DNA of 64,000 nucleotides. Source: VFZN01 sp050249615 (lineage in GTDB: Bacteria; Acidobacteriota; Vicinamibacteria; Vicinamibacterales; UBA2999). A program made the translations under genes and the position numbers. The notes beneath the pieces were generated by a model. It worked only from the letters and a program-made list of their open reading frames with translations, did not search any database and was not told the origin of the DNA. The DNA is taken from assembly GCA_050249615.1 (NCBI GenBank), contig JBFWQE010000005.1, forward strand, positions 1 through 64,000, given 5' to 3'. This document shows positions 29,418 to 39,802 of this stretch, in pieces (positions within the stretch are counted from its first letter, which is position 1; each line of letters starts with the position of its first letter).

Positions 29418-31901
29418 CTACCTGACGACGATCGACACCAGGCGTCCCTTCGCCACCACCACCTTGGTGACTTCCTTTCCCTGCGTGTGTGCCTGCACCG
29501 ATCGATCGGCCAGCGCCAGCGCCTGGAGCTCGGCCTCGCCCGCATCAGGGGCGGCGGAGATCCGCCCCCGGACCTTGCCGTTCACCTGGACGGGGATGAC
29601 GACCTCCTCCGCCCTGGCTATCTCCGGATCGTACACGGGCCAGGCCGCTGCGGCCAGTCCGCCCTCGTGACCGTAGCGCGCCCACAGCTCCTCCGCGGTG
29701 TGCGGCGCAAACGGCGACACCATCACGATGAGCGCCTCGATGGCCTCGCGCACGACCAGGGGCGCCTGCGCGGTATGCGTGCCCCTGTCCGTGAACGTGT
29801 AGAGGTCGTTCACCAGCTCCATCATCGCCGACACCGCCGTGTTCATCTGCTTGCGGACGTCGATGTCCTGGGTGACGCGCCGGATGGTGTCGTGCGTCTT
29901 GCGCCGAATCGCGCGCTCGTCGGCTGACAGCGCCGCGTGATCGATCGGTCGCCTCCCGCTGGCTTCTCTCCGCCACTGCTCGGCCAGCCGCCATACGCGG
30001 GCCAGCCAGCGGTAGCTGCCCTCGAGGCCCGCGTCGGTCCATTCCACTTCCTTCTCCGGCGGCGCCACGAACATGACGTACAAGCGCAGCGCGTCGGCAC
30101 CCACCTTCTGCAGCATCGTGTCCGGATCCACGACGTTGCCCTTCGACTTGGACATCACGGCGCCGTCCTTCAGCACCATGCCCTGCGTCAGCAGATGGGT
30201 GAACGGCTCGCTGTGGTCCACCATGCCCAGGTCCCGGAACACGCGAGCGAAGAACCGCGAGTAGATCAGGTGGAGAATGGCGTGCTCCACCCCGCCGCTG
30301 TAGAAGTCCACCGGGCACCAGTACGCCACCTTCTTCGGGTCGAACGGCAGCCGGTCGTTGTGCGCGTCGGCAAAGCGGTAGAAGTACCACGAGGAGTCCA
30401 CGAAGGTGTCCATCGTGTCCGTCTCGCGCCGGGCGGCGCCACCACACCTGGGGCAGTTGACGTTCACGAACTCCGGGATGCTGGCCAGCGGGGAATCGCC
30501 GCGCCCGGTGAACTGCGCGACTTTGGGCAGAGTCACCGGCAGCTGGTCGTCCGGCACGGGCACCACGCCGCAGGATGGGCAGTGGATCATCGGGATCGGG
30601 GTGCCCCAGTAGCGCTGGCGCGAGATGCCCCAGTCCTTCAGCCGGAACTGCACGGTGCCCTCGCCGATGCCCCGCGCCTCGGCCTCGGCCGTCAGGCGGC
30701 GGCGCGCCTCGGCCGACAGCAGGCCGTTGTACGGCCCCGAGTTCACCAGGACGCCTTCCTCGGGTCGCGACTCCGTCATCTGGTTCACGTCGGGAATCTC
30801 GCCGTCCACGGGCCTGATGACCGCCACGATGGGCAGGTTGTACTTGCGCGCGAACTCGAAGTCGCGCTGGTCGCCGAACGGCACGCCCATCACCGCGCCG
30901 GTGCCGTACTCCCCGAGCACGAAGTTGGCCACCCAGACCGGCACGCGGTCGTTGGTGAACGGGTTGACCGCGAACTGCCCGGTGAAGAACCCCTCCTTCT
31001 CCACCTCGCCGCTGATGCGCGCGGAGCGGTCCTGACCGCGGAAGCGGGCCACCTGCTCGCGAAACCGCACGGGATCGTCCGAGGCATCGGCGAAGGGCGC
31101 CACCAGCGGATGCTCCGGGCCCAGCAGCACGAAGGTGGAGCCGTAGATGGTATCGATGCGGGTGGTGAAGACATCGATGCCGCCGGCACGGTCCGCCAGC
31201 GGGAAGCTCACGCGCGCGCCCTCCGACCGGCCGATCCAGTTCCGCTGCATCGTCAGGACCTTCTCGGGCCACTGCGACAGCGTGTCGGCGCTGGTGAGCA
31301 GGTCGTCCGCGTAAGCCGTGATGCGGAAGAACCACTGCTCCAGGTCCTTCTGCTCCACCGGCGTGCCGCACCGCCAGCACGCGCCCTCGACCACCTGCTC
31401 GTTGGCGAGGACGGTGTTGTCCACCGGGCACCAGTTCACGGTCGAGCGGCGTCGATAGGCCAGGCCGCGCTCGAACATCCGCGTGAACAGCCACTGGTTC
31501 CAGCGGTAATAGTCGGGCAGGCAGGTCGCCAGCTCGCGCTCCCACGCGTAGCTGATGCCCAGCCGCTGCAACTGCCCCTTCATGTGGGCGATGTTCCCGA
31601 GCGTGGAGGCCTCTGGATGGATCCCGCTCTTGATGGCCGCGTTCTCGGCCGGCAGGCCAAAGGCGTCCCACCCGAACGGGTGCAGCACGTTGAAGCCCTG
31701 CAGGCGCTTCAGCCGGGCCACCACGTCGCCGATGATGTAGTTCCGCACGTGCCCGACGTGCGCGTGCCCGGACGGGTACGCGAACATCTCGAGGCAGTAG
31801 AACTTGGGCCTGGCGGGGTCTTCGGTGACCTCGAACGCCCGGGTCTCGGCCCAGCGGGCCTGCCACTTGCGGTCGAGATCCTGCGGATGGTAGTCGGACA
31901 C
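29418..31901 (-). CDS. leuS: Leucyl-tRNA synthetase
   Basis: Class I synthetase charging tRNA-Leu. The 827-residue protein has the HIGH-type motif HVGH in PSGHAHVGHVRNYI, WDAFGLPAENAA, the CP1 editing domain, zinc-like cysteines (CWRCG and CPSCG), and KMSKS as VMSKSKGNVVDP. The C-terminal anticodon and VIPVQVNGKVRG regions are intact. Start GTG at 31901; GAGACGAGAC upstream could act as a weak ribosome site. It heads leuS-lptE-holA. The 53-base upstream gap contains a 13-base palindrome ATCCTT-T-AAGGAT (31924-31936) of unknown meaning. Confidence 0.97.
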   Translation of the reverse strand: MSDYHPQDLDRKWQARWAETRAFEVTEDPARPKFYCLEMFAYPSGHAHVGHVRNYIIGDVVARLKRLQGFNVLHPFGWDAFGLPAENAAIKSGIHPEASTLGNIAHMKGQLQRLGISYAWERELATCLPDYYRWNQWLFTRMFERGLAYRRRSTVNWCPVDNTVLANEQVVEGACWRCGTPVEQKDLEQWFFRITAYADDLLTSADTLSQWPEKVLTMQRNWIGRSEGARVSFPLADRAGGIDVFTTRIDTIYGSTFVLLGPEHPLVAPFADASDDPVRFREQVARFRGQDRSARISGEVEKEGFFTGQFAVNPFTNDRVPVWVANFVLGEYGTGAVMGVPFGDQRDFEFARKYNLPIVAVIRPVDGEIPDVNQMTESRPEEGVLVNSGPYNGLLSAEARRRLTAEAEARGIGEGTVQFRLKDWGISRQRYWGTPIPMIHCPSCGVVPVPDDQLPVTLPKVAQFTGRGDSPLASIPEFVNVNCPRCGGAARRETDTMDTFVDSSWYFYRFADAHNDRLPFDPKKVAYWCPVDFYSGGVEHAILHLIYSRFFARVFRDLGMVDHSEPFTHLLTQGMVLKDGAVMSKSKGNVVDPDTMLQKVGADALRLYVMFVAPPEKEVEWTDAGLEGSYRWLARVWRLAEQWRREASGRRPIDHAALSADERAIRRKTHDTIRRVTQDIDVRKQMNTAVSAMMELVNDLYTFTDRGTHTAQAPLVVREAIEALIVMVSPFAPHTAEELWARYGHEGGLAAAAWPVYDPEIARAEEVVIPVQVNGKVRGRISAAPDAGEAELQALALADRSVQAHTQGKEVTKVVVAKGRLVSIVVR

Positions 31902-31954
31902 GTCTCGTCTCTCGGGATGAATGATCCTTTAAGGATACTGCAAGGCCGTGTCGA

Positions 31955-32878
31955 CTACCGGCAGGCGTCGAGGACCGCGTCGAGGCACTCGGCGAGGGCC
32001 GCGAGGTCGTAGCCGCCCTCCGTCACCAACACGACCCGCCCCTCGCACAGTCGGTCTGCCGCGTTGACCAGCAGGTCGGTCAACTGCCGGTAGCCGGCGG
32101 TCGTCATACGGCAGCCGGCGAGCGGGTCGCGCTCGTGCGCGTCGAAGCCCGCGGACACCAGGAGCAGGCCAGGCTTGAACCACCCCAGCTTCGGCAGGGC
32201 CTCGCGCTCGTACCTGGGGATGACGTCGCAGTCCCCGGATCCGGCTTCCAGCGGCAGGTTCAACGTGAAGCCGAGGCCCGCGCCCCGCCCGGTCTCGTCA
32301 GCCGCCCCGGTTCCCGGGTAGTACGGGAACTGGTGCGACGAGATGTACAGGACCGTCGGGTCCTCGTAGAACATCCACTGCGTCCCGTTGCCATGGTGCA
32401 CGTCGTAGTCCACGATGGCCACGCGCGCGACTCCGCGCGCACGTGCATGTGCGGCCCCGATCGCCACGTTGTTGTAGAGGCAGAACCCCATCGCGCGTGT
32501 CGCCTCGGCGTGGTGTCCCGGGGGACGCACGACGGCCACGGCACGCGAACCGGCCGGTCCGTCCAGCACCGTGTCCACCGCCGTCAGCACGGCCCCGGCC
32601 GCCAGGCGGGCCACCTGCTCCGACTCGGGCGAGGTGAACGTATCGGCATCGAGCATCACCGCCCGCCCGCGCGTCCCGCGCATGGCATCCACGTGCCCCT
32701 GCGTGTGCACGCGCAGCAGGTCCTCATCGGCGGCCGGGCGTGGCTCGACCACGCAGCCGCCAGCGACGCGAAACTGCTCCACGACCGCGGCCATGGCCAT
32801 GGCCCGCTCCGGCCGCTCGGGATGACCGGGAGGCGTCAGGTGATCGGCGAATCGAGGGGATGAGATGACGGTCAGCAT
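31955..32878 (-). CDS. Histone-deacetylase-like amidohydrolase
   Basis: Zinc-dependent deacetylase of the HDAC/acetoin-utilisation/acetylpolyamine amidohydrolase superfamily. Catalytic elements are visible: tandem histidines in VVRPPGHHAEATRAMGF, zinc ligands in VDYDVHHGNGT, and LLVSAGFDAHERDPL, with the ending TEGGYDLAAL. Length 307. The natural substrate (acetylated lysine, polyamine or another acyl-amide) cannot be told from sequence. The gene overlaps the end of the DUF374 acyltransferase gene by 7 bases, so they are cotranscribed. Confidence 0.9.
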   Translation of the reverse strand: MLTVISSPRFADHLTPPGHPERPERAMAMAAVVEQFRVAGGCVVEPRPAADEDLLRVHTQGHVDAMRGTRGRAVMLDADTFTSPESEQVARLAAGAVLTAVDTVLDGPAGSRAVAVVRPPGHHAEATRAMGFCLYNNVAIGAAHARARGVARVAIVDYDVHHGNGTQWMFYEDPTVLYISSHQFPYYPGTGAADETGRGAGLGFTLNLPLEAGSGDCDVIPRYEREALPKLGWFKPGLLLVSAGFDAHERDPLAGCRMTTAGYRQLTDLLVNAADRLCEGRVVLVTEGGYDLAALAECLDAVLDACR

Positions 32879-33645
32879 CGATGGCGATCGCGTTGCGACG
32901 AGTCCAGATGGATGCGTCCATCTTCATCCATCTGAGTCCCTGGGCCTCCGCGTCCGAGGAGCTCGTGGCACCGCGCCTCGGCGACACCCAGCTCGCCTTC
33001 CAGGCGCTGCCGGAACCGCTCCAGGGCTTCGTCGTCGGCATCGCGCGGCACGACGAACGGCTCACCGATGACGAGGGCAACCGTGGTGAAGGGCTTCGGG
33101 ATCTGGGTGCGATCCCAGCTGCGCAGCGACCAGTGCCGCGCCGCCTCGGCGTGGAACGGGATCACGGGGTTCCCGGTGGCCTTCGACAGCCAGACCGCGC
33201 CGGGCTGCGCCACCCGCGCCGGGCCGCGGGGGCCGTCCACGGTGAACGCCGTCGGGTGCGCCCGCGCGTCGCGCACCAGCTGCAGCAGCGCCTTGCGCGC
33301 CCCCCGCGAGGTGGATCCCCGCGCCGTACCGAAGCCGAACCGGCGGATGATGCGCGCAATCCACTCGCCATCGAAGTTCTCGCTCGTGATGACGATGATG
33401 CCGCGCTGGCAGAAATGAGCCGTGCCGTGCAGGATGCGGCCATGCCAGAACGCGTGGATGCCGTGCCCACCGGCGCGCTCGGCCTCACGGATCCGCTCCT
33501 CCCCTTCGACGCGCCAGCGCCACGTGGCGCTCAACAGCTGCAGGATCGGCGTGGCCAGGGCCGCGATGGCCGCCACTGCCGCCCGCTTCCGCCACGACAA
33601 CTGCCAGGCCGGGGCCGCGGCCGCTCGATGCTCCTCGTGTGCCAC
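32872..33645 (-). CDS. DUF374 lysophospholipid acyltransferase-like protein
   Basis: A 257-residue protein of the DUF374 family (LPLAT superfamily), thought to transfer acyl chains to lipid A-like or lysophospholipid acceptors. An N-terminal hydrophobic segment (AAVAAIAALATPILQLL) precedes the catalytic HAFWHGRILHG block; TVDGPRGPARVAQPGAVWL is the other family signature. The C-terminal tail after about residue 230 is polar and unconserved. GTG start at 33645. TGTAAT at 33654-33659 (minus strand) ends 8 bases upstream, again close to a leaderless layout. Its acceptor is not known. Confidence 0.85.
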   Translation of the reverse strand: MAHEEHRAAAAPAWQLSWRKRAAVAAIAALATPILQLLSATWRWRVEGEERIREAERAGGHGIHAFWHGRILHGTAHFCQRGIIVITSENFDGEWIARIIRRFGFGTARGSTSRGARKALLQLVRDARAHPTAFTVDGPRGPARVAQPGAVWLSKATGNPVIPFHAEAARHWSLRSWDRTQIPKPFTTVALVIGEPFVVPRDADDEALERFRQRLEGELGVAEARCHELLGRGGPGTQMDEDGRIHLDSSQRDRHRC

Positions 33646-33705
33646 CCGCCTGAATTACACCACAGACCGTGTCCGCCCTTGTCCGGCGGGATCGGGCCAA
33701 TCGGC

Positions 33706-33711
33706 TAGAAT
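33706..33711 (+). promoter_or_regulatory. TAGAAT -10 box of rfbA
   Basis: TAGAAT is followed by TGCAG and then GTGATG; either GTG (33717, 5 bases away) or ATG (33720, 8 bases away) could start translation at the very 5' end of the mRNA. It lies in the 74-base divergent gap with the DUF374 gene. Confidence 0.6.
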
Positions 33712-33719
33712 TGCAGGTG

Positions 33720-34622
33720 ATGAAAGGCATCATCCTGGCCGGTGGCGCGGGCACGCGCCTGCACCCGCTCACCCTCGCGGTCAGCAAGCAGCTGATGCCG
33801 GTGTACGACAAGCCAATGATCTACTACCCGCTGACCACGCTGATGCTGGCGGGGCTCCGGGACATCCTGGTCATCACAACCCCGCAGGATCAGGCCAGCT
33901 TCCAGCGGGTGCTGGGCGATGGCCGCCAGTTCGGCCTCAATCTCGCATACGCGGCCCAGCCGCATCCGGGCGGGCTCGCCCAGGCGTTCATCATCGGCCG
34001 CGATTTCGTCGGCGACGACGCCGCGGCGCTGGCGCTCGGCGACAACATCTTCTACGGCCACGGGCTCCCCGACATCGTCAGCCAGGCCGCGGCGCGCCAG
34101 CAGGGCGCCACCGTCTTCGCGTACCGCGTGAAGGATCCCGAGCGCTACGGCGTGGTCGAGTTCGACGCGACCGGGCGGGCCCTGTCACTCGAGGAGAAGC
34201 CCAGGGAGCCGCGCTCGCCGTGGGCGGTGACCGGGTTGTACTTCTACGACAACGAGGTCCTCGACATCGCCGCGGCCCTGAAGCCGTCGGCCCGCGGGGA
34301 GCTCGAGATCACCGACGTCAACCGCGAATACCTGCGGCGCGGCCTGCTGCGTGTGGAGCTGCTGGGCCGCGGCATCGCCTGGCTCGATACCGGCGCGCAC
34401 GACGCGCTGCTCCAGGCTTCCATGTTCATCCAGGCCATCGAGGAGCGGCAGGGGCTCAAGGTGGCCTGCCCGGAAGAGGTGGCCTACCGCATGGGCTACA
34501 TCAGCGCCGAGGACGTCCTTCGGTCGGCGCGCAGCATGGCGTCCAACCAGTACGGCCAGTACCTGCGGCGCCTGGTCGAAGAAGAATCGCCCGTGCGCCT
34601 GCGCGACGAGGCCACGGCCTGA
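33720..34622 (+). CDS. rfbA: Glucose-1-phosphate thymidylyltransferase
   Basis: Makes dTDP-glucose from glucose-1-phosphate and dTTP, the first step to dTDP-rhamnose for O-antigen or exopolysaccharide. The 300-residue protein starts MKGIILAGGAGTRLHPLT (nucleotidyltransferase signature) and has SKQLMPVYDKPMIYYPL, ALGDNIFYGHGL, VVEFDATGRALSLEEKP and GIAWLDTGAHDALLQAS. It fits the 290-300 residue RmlA/RfbA enzymes. No other rml genes are next to it; it stands alone between minus-strand operons. Confidence 0.94.
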   Translation: MKGIILAGGAGTRLHPLTLAVSKQLMPVYDKPMIYYPLTTLMLAGLRDILVITTPQDQASFQRVLGDGRQFGLNLAYAAQPHPGGLAQAFIIGRDFVGDDAAALALGDNIFYGHGLPDIVSQAAARQQGATVFAYRVKDPERYGVVEFDATGRALSLEEKPREPRSPWAVTGLYFYDNEVLDIAAALKPSARGELEITDVNREYLRRGLLRVELLGRGIAWLDTGAHDALLQASMFIQAIEERQGLKVACPEEVAYRMGYISAEDVLRSARSMASNQYGQYLRRLVEEESPVRLRDEATA

Positions 34623-34640
34623 TCCGCGGCCGCCGCGCCC

Positions 34641-36302
34641 TCACATCCCGTCGTACTGCGGCCCCTCGCCGCCTTCCGGCGCAACCCAGGTGATCACGCC
34701 GTAGGGGTCCATGATGTCGCAGGTCTTGCAGTGCACGCAGTTCGACGCGTTGATCTGCAGGCGCCGCCCGCCCCTTCCGTTGTCCACCATCTCGTAGACG
34801 CCCGCCGGGCAGAACCGCACGCAGGGGTGCCCGTACTCCTCGCCGCAGATCGAGTGACACACCTCGGTGTGCACCAGCAGGTGCACCGGCTGGTCTTCCT
34901 CGTGGTGCGTGCCCGAGTAGTGCACGCTGGTGAGCTTGTCGAAGGTGATCCTCCGGTCCGGCACCACAGCATTCGAGCCCGTCAGGATGTCGCGCTTGTC
35001 CATCCCGTAGTAGGTGTCCAGCGTCCGCATCCTGGTGTGGCCCAGGTGCCCATGGAAGTCGCGTCCCGCGAGCCGCCCATTGGTGAGCATGGCGAACCCG
35101 GCGAAGGCGCTGCCGGCATACAGTCCCGGGCCAAAGGCCTGGTGCACGTTCCGCACGGGATAGAGTTCCGCCTTGATGGCGCTCTCGTCCACGAGCGTCT
35201 TGTAGCGCTGCAGGGCGTGGGCCGAGGTATCGCCGCCCCGCACCGCGTCGAAGGCGGCCTCGGCGGCCAGCATGCCGCTGCGCATCGCCAGGTGGATGCC
35301 CTTCAGCCGCATCGAGTTGACGAAGTTCGCGGCGTCGCCCACGATGAGGCCGCCGTCCATGACGAGCCGCGGCTGCGTGTTCCAGCCTCCCTCCGGCAGC
35401 GCTTTGGCGCCATAGCGGATCATCTGCCCGCCCTCGAGAATGCCCGAGACGAACGGGTGCAGCTTGAAGCGCTGGAAGGCCGCGTGCGGATCGAGCAGCG
35501 GGTCCTTGTAGTCGAGGCCCACGACGAAGCCGATGGACAGCTTCCCGTCCGGCATCGCGTAGAGCCAGCTGCCGCCGAACTCTTCCTGCCGCAGCGGGTA
35601 GCCCAGGGTGTGGATCACGGTGCCAGGCGCCAGGCGTTCCTTCGGGATGTCCCACAGCTCCTTCAGGCCGATGGCGAACTGCGCGGGGTGGAAGTGGTTT
35701 CCGAGCTGGAGCGTGCGCATCAGCTCCTTCGTGAGGTGCCCGCGCACGCCGTCGGCGAAGATCGTCACCTTCGCCCGGATGTCGGCTCCGGGCTCGAACA
35801 TGCCGCGCGGCCGCCCGTCCTTCCCGACGCCGCGATCGCCCGTGCGGACGCCCACGACACGCTGGCCATCGAAGAGCACCGACTGACCTGCGAAGCCCCA
35901 GAAGAGATCGATGCCCTCGGCTTCCACCTGCGCCGCGAGCCACTTCGTGAAATGGCTGAGCGAGATAATGTAGTTGCCGTGGTTCCGGAACGGCGGCGGG
36001 GTGAGGGGCAGCCGCAGCTTCTTCCTCGGCGTCAGGAAGTAGATGTTGTCCCCGGTGACTTCGGTGGCGAGAGGTGCCCCTTTCGCCCGGAAGTCCGGCA
36101 CGAGATCGCGAAGCGCCGAAGGGTCGAGCAGCGCGCCCGACAGCTGGTGCGCGCCGGCTTCCCGCGCCTTCTCGATCACGGCGACGGAGAGCGGCTCGCC
36201 GCCCTTCTGCTTCTGAAGCTGGGCCAGGCGCAGCGCTGCCGAGAGCCCGCCGGGCCCGCCGCCGACAATCAGGACATCGACTTCAAGGGTTTCTCGGTCC
36301 AT
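34641..36302 (-). CDS. Electron-transfer flavoprotein:ubiquinone/menaquinone oxidoreductase
   Basis: Membrane-associated FAD and 4Fe-4S enzyme that moves electrons from reduced ETF into the quinone pool. The 553-residue protein has the FAD-binding VDVLIVGGGPGGLSAALRLA, the family pattern HQLSGALLDPSAL, and a C-terminal ferredoxin-like domain with cysteine ligands in CVRFCPAGVYE and CVHCKTCDI. The ATG at 36302 begins the conserved FAD motif; the frame upstream is repeat DNA. With etfBA just upstream and menaquinone genes in the window, menaquinone is the probable acceptor (inference). Confidence 0.95.
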   Translation of the reverse strand: MDRETLEVDVLIVGGGPGGLSAALRLAQLQKQKGGEPLSVAVIEKAREAGAHQLSGALLDPSALRDLVPDFRAKGAPLATEVTGDNIYFLTPRKKLRLPLTPPPFRNHGNYIISLSHFTKWLAAQVEAEGIDLFWGFAGQSVLFDGQRVVGVRTGDRGVGKDGRPRGMFEPGADIRAKVTIFADGVRGHLTKELMRTLQLGNHFHPAQFAIGLKELWDIPKERLAPGTVIHTLGYPLRQEEFGGSWLYAMPDGKLSIGFVVGLDYKDPLLDPHAAFQRFKLHPFVSGILEGGQMIRYGAKALPEGGWNTQPRLVMDGGLIVGDAANFVNSMRLKGIHLAMRSGMLAAEAAFDAVRGGDTSAHALQRYKTLVDESAIKAELYPVRNVHQAFGPGLYAGSAFAGFAMLTNGRLAGRDFHGHLGHTRMRTLDTYYGMDKRDILTGSNAVVPDRRITFDKLTSVHYSGTHHEEDQPVHLLVHTEVCHSICGEEYGHPCVRFCPAGVYEMVDNGRGGRRLQINASNCVHCKTCDIMDPYGVITWVAPEGGEGPQYDGM

Positions 36303-36309
36303 GGGAGGT

Positions 36310-36384
36310 CCTGAGGTCCTGGGGTCTTGGGGTCTTGTGGGGGTCTTGGGGTCTTGAACCTCAAGACCACGAGACTTCAAGACC
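36310..36384 (-). repeat. GTCTTGGG-type repeats with inverted copies
   Basis: Copies of GGTCTTGGG and GTCCTGAG between etfA and the ETF:quinone oxidoreductase gene, followed by inverse-orientation CAAGACC copies. At 36350-36368 GGTCTTGA-ACC-TCAAGACC forms a perfect 8-base-pair stem with a 3-base loop. The unit is related to the heptamers at 27252 and 47626. Confidence 0.8.
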
Positions 36385-37355
<971 letters not shown>

Positions 37356-37359
<4 letters not shown>

Positions 37360-38123
37360 AGTGCCCTCGCCTCCTCACGCAGCCGCCGCACCAGTTCTTT
37401 CGCGGCGTCGGCGGGCGAGCCGCCGATCATGACCGTCTGCTTCGACTTCTGCGGCGCGTAGAGCGCCACGACCTTCAGCCGCGACGCCAGGCCCGCGGGC
37501 GGCGCCACCTTCCGGATCTCCTTCTTCTTCGCCGCCATGATGCCCTTGAGGGTGGCGTAGCGCAGCTGGTTGATGCCGCTCTGGATCGTGAGGAGCGCCG
37601 GCAGCGGCATGGTCACGTGCTGGAACCAGCCACCCTCGAGCTCGCGCTTCACCTTCATGCTCGACGCCGCGGGATCCGCCTGGACCTCCATGATGATGGT
37701 CGAGTGCGGCACGCCGAGCTTCTCCGCCAGGACCGGGCCGAATTGCGCGTGCCCCTGGTCATCGGACTGCAGACCCGTCAGGATGAGGTCGAACCGCTCT
37801 TCCTGCATCGCCGGCGCAAGGGCCGCGGCCGCGGTGAACGCGTCGGCGGCGCCGAGCGCCTCGTCTTCCACGTGCACGGCGCGGTCCGCCCCGCGGGCCA
37901 GGGCCTCGCGGATGACCTGTTGCACGCGAGCCGGGCCGGCGGAGCACACGACTACCTCGCCGCCGTGTTTCTCCCGCAGGCGCAGGCCTTCCTCGAGCGC
38001 GTAGGCATCCGGCTCGTTCATCTCGTAACTCGCCTCCTGCTCGCGGATCCACGTCTTTGCGTCGTTCAGACGTGGCTGCCACTCGCGGGTCGGCACTTGC
38101 TTGATGCAGACGGCAATCTTCAT
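37356..38123 (-). CDS. etfB: Electron-transfer flavoprotein beta subunit
   Basis: AMP-binding partner of EtfA. The 255-residue protein starts MKIAVCIKQVPTRE and shows EMNEPDAYALEEGLRLRE, LILTGLQSDDQGHAQFGP and the ETF beta signature near VKRELEGGWFQHVTMPLPAL. First gene of etfB-etfA-ETFQO; the upstream gap holds GGAATCA repeats, and no clear -10 box was found for it. The cluster lies downstream of fabF on the same strand, so read-through from the fatty-acid operon is possible. Confidence 0.97.
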
Positions 38124-38125
38124 GA

Positions 38126-38247
38126 CAGGAATCAGGAATCAGGAATCAGGAATCAGGGATCAGGGATCAGGAGTCAAGGGTCAGAAATCCGGAACCGCGA
38201 ATCGGGACTGTCCTCACCCATGCTGACTCCAGATTCCTGACTCCTGG
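38126..38247. repeat. AGGAATC tandem repeat with inverted partner
   Basis: Plus strand: CAGGAATCAGGAATCAGG... (about seven 7-base units, decaying to AGGGATC and AGGAGTC) at 38126-38185, then a short unrelated core, then the inverse form GATTCCTGACTCCTGGTTCCT at about 38227-38249. The two halves could pair as a long imperfect hairpin. It separates fabF from etfB. Confidence 0.85.
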
Positions 38248-38250
38248 TTC

Positions 38251-39492
38251 CTAGGCCTCATACTTCTTGAACAACAGCGATCCGTTCGTCCCGCCGAACC
38301 CGAACGAGTTCGAGAGCGCGTAACGCACGGCGGTCTGGCGGGGCTTGTGAGGCACGTAGTCGAGATCGCACCCCTCGCCGGGCTCGTCGAGGTTGATGGT
38401 CGGCGGAAGCACCTGGTGCTTGACCGCCAGCGCGGTGATGCCGGCCTCGAGCCCGCCAGCCGCGCCGAGCAGGTGGCCCGTCATCGACTTGGTGGAGGAC
38501 ATCGCCAGGGCACGGGCGTGCTCGCCGAAGACGCGCTTCACGGCCAGCGTCTCGGTGGGGTCGTTGATGGGCGTGGAGGTGCCATGGGCGTTGATGTAGT
38601 TCACGACCTCCGGCTCGACCCCCGCCGACTCCAGCGCCGCCCGCATCACGCGGTACGCGCCGTCCCCGTCCTCGGGCTGGCCGGTCATGTGGAACGCATC
38701 ACCCGACATCCCGTAGCCCACCATTTCGGCGTAGATGGGCGCGCCCCGCCGGCGCGCGAATTCGAGCTCCTCGAGGATCAGCACGCCGCTGCCCTCGCCG
38801 AGTACGAAACCGTCGCGGTCCTTGTCGAACGGCCGGCTGGCGCGCTGCGGCTCGTCGTTGCGCGTGGACAGCGCGCGCATCGCGGCGAAGCCGCCGACGC
38901 CCATCGCGCAGACCGCCGCCTCGGACCCGCCGGCGATCATGGCGTCGGCCGCACCACGCCTGATGATCTCGTACGCATCGCCGATGGCGTGCGCCGAGGC
39001 CGTGCAGGCCGTGCAGGTCGCCGAGTTGGGCCCCTTGGCGCCGAAGCGGATCGACACCTGGCCGGACGCCAGGTTGATGATGGCCGAGGGGATGAAGAAC
39101 GGCGAGATCCGGCGCGGCCCCCCTTCGAGGAACGCGCGGTGCTCGCGCTCGATGGTGGTGAACCCGCCGATGCCGGACGCGATGAAGACACCGACGCGCG
39201 GCGCGATCTCGGGGGTGATCGCCAGTCGCGAGTCGTCCATCGCGAACTGCGACGCCGCGACCGCGTACTGGATGAAGACGTCCATCTTCTTGACGTCTTT
39301 CTTGTCGATGAACGCCAGGGGATCGAAGCCCTTCACCTCGGCCGCGAACCGCGTGCTGAACGCCGTCGCGTCGAACTTCGTGATGGGCCCCGCCCCGCTC
39401 TGGCCCGCCAGCAGGCCGTTCCAGGTGGCCTCGGTTCCGATGCCCAGGGACGACACCAAGCCGATGCCGGTAACCACAACTCGCCTGCTCAC
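38251..39492 (-). CDS. fabF: 3-oxoacyl-ACP synthase II
   Basis: Condensing enzyme elongating acyl-ACP with malonyl-ACP. The 413-residue protein has the nucleophile Cys in CTACTASAHAIGDAY and catalytic histidines in YINAHGTSTPINDPTE and MTGHLLGAAGG, with the C-terminal NSFGFGGTNGSLLF. GTG start at 39492 with GGAGGGA about 4-10 bases upstream. It ends the acpP-fabF pair; acpP lies 31 bases upstream. Active-site residues are complete. Confidence 0.97.
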   Translation of the reverse strand: MSRRVVVTGIGLVSSLGIGTEATWNGLLAGQSGAGPITKFDATAFSTRFAAEVKGFDPLAFIDKKDVKKMDVFIQYAVAASQFAMDDSRLAITPEIAPRVGVFIASGIGGFTTIEREHRAFLEGGPRRISPFFIPSAIINLASGQVSIRFGAKGPNSATCTACTASAHAIGDAYEIIRRGAADAMIAGGSEAAVCAMGVGGFAAMRALSTRNDEPQRASRPFDKDRDGFVLGEGSGVLILEELEFARRRGAPIYAEMVGYGMSGDAFHMTGQPEDGDGAYRVMRAALESAGVEPEVVNYINAHGTSTPINDPTETLAVKRVFGEHARALAMSSTKSMTGHLLGAAGGLEAGITALAVKHQVLPPTINLDEPGEGCDLDYVPHKPRQTAVRYALSNSFGFGGTNGSLLFKKYEA

Positions 39493-39523
39493 TGTCCCTC
39501 CGTCGCCGATGATCGGCGCGCGC

Positions 39524-39763
39524 CTACTTCTTCTTGGCGTGCGACTCGATGTACTGGACCGCTTCCTTGACGCGCGTGATCTTCTCCGCCTCCTCGTCAG
39601 GAATCTCGATGCCGAACTCCTCCTCGAACGCCATCACGAGCTCGACGGTGTCGAGCGAGTCGGCGCCCAGGTCCTCGACGAACGAGGCATCTGGCGTGAC
39701 CTCTTCCTCGTCGACGCCCAGCTGCTCCACGATGATGCTCTTAACCTTGTCGGCAACGGCCAC
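39524..39763 (-). CDS. acpP: Acyl carrier protein
   Basis: Small acidic carrier of fatty-acyl intermediates. The 79-residue protein contains the phosphopantetheine serine in FVEDLGADSLDTVELVMAF and the usual acidic helices. GTG start with a strong AAGGGAGG Shine-Dalgarno in the 39-base gap after fabG, one of the few strong ribosome sites here, in keeping with very high expression. The C-terminus ends with three lysines. Confidence 0.98.
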   Translation of the reverse strand: MAVADKVKSIIVEQLGVDEEEVTPDASFVEDLGADSLDTVELVMAFEEEFGIEIPDEEAEKITRVKEAVQYIESHAKKK

Positions 39764-39802
39764 AGTCGTCCTCCCTTGACAGCGCCCGGAACGGGCGCCC
39801 GC

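Noticed and set aside
31924..31936. Palindrome ATCCTT-T-AAGGAT before leuS as a T-box or riboswitch
   Set aside because: It is only 13 bases long, and no conserved T-box sequence or longer structured leader is present.
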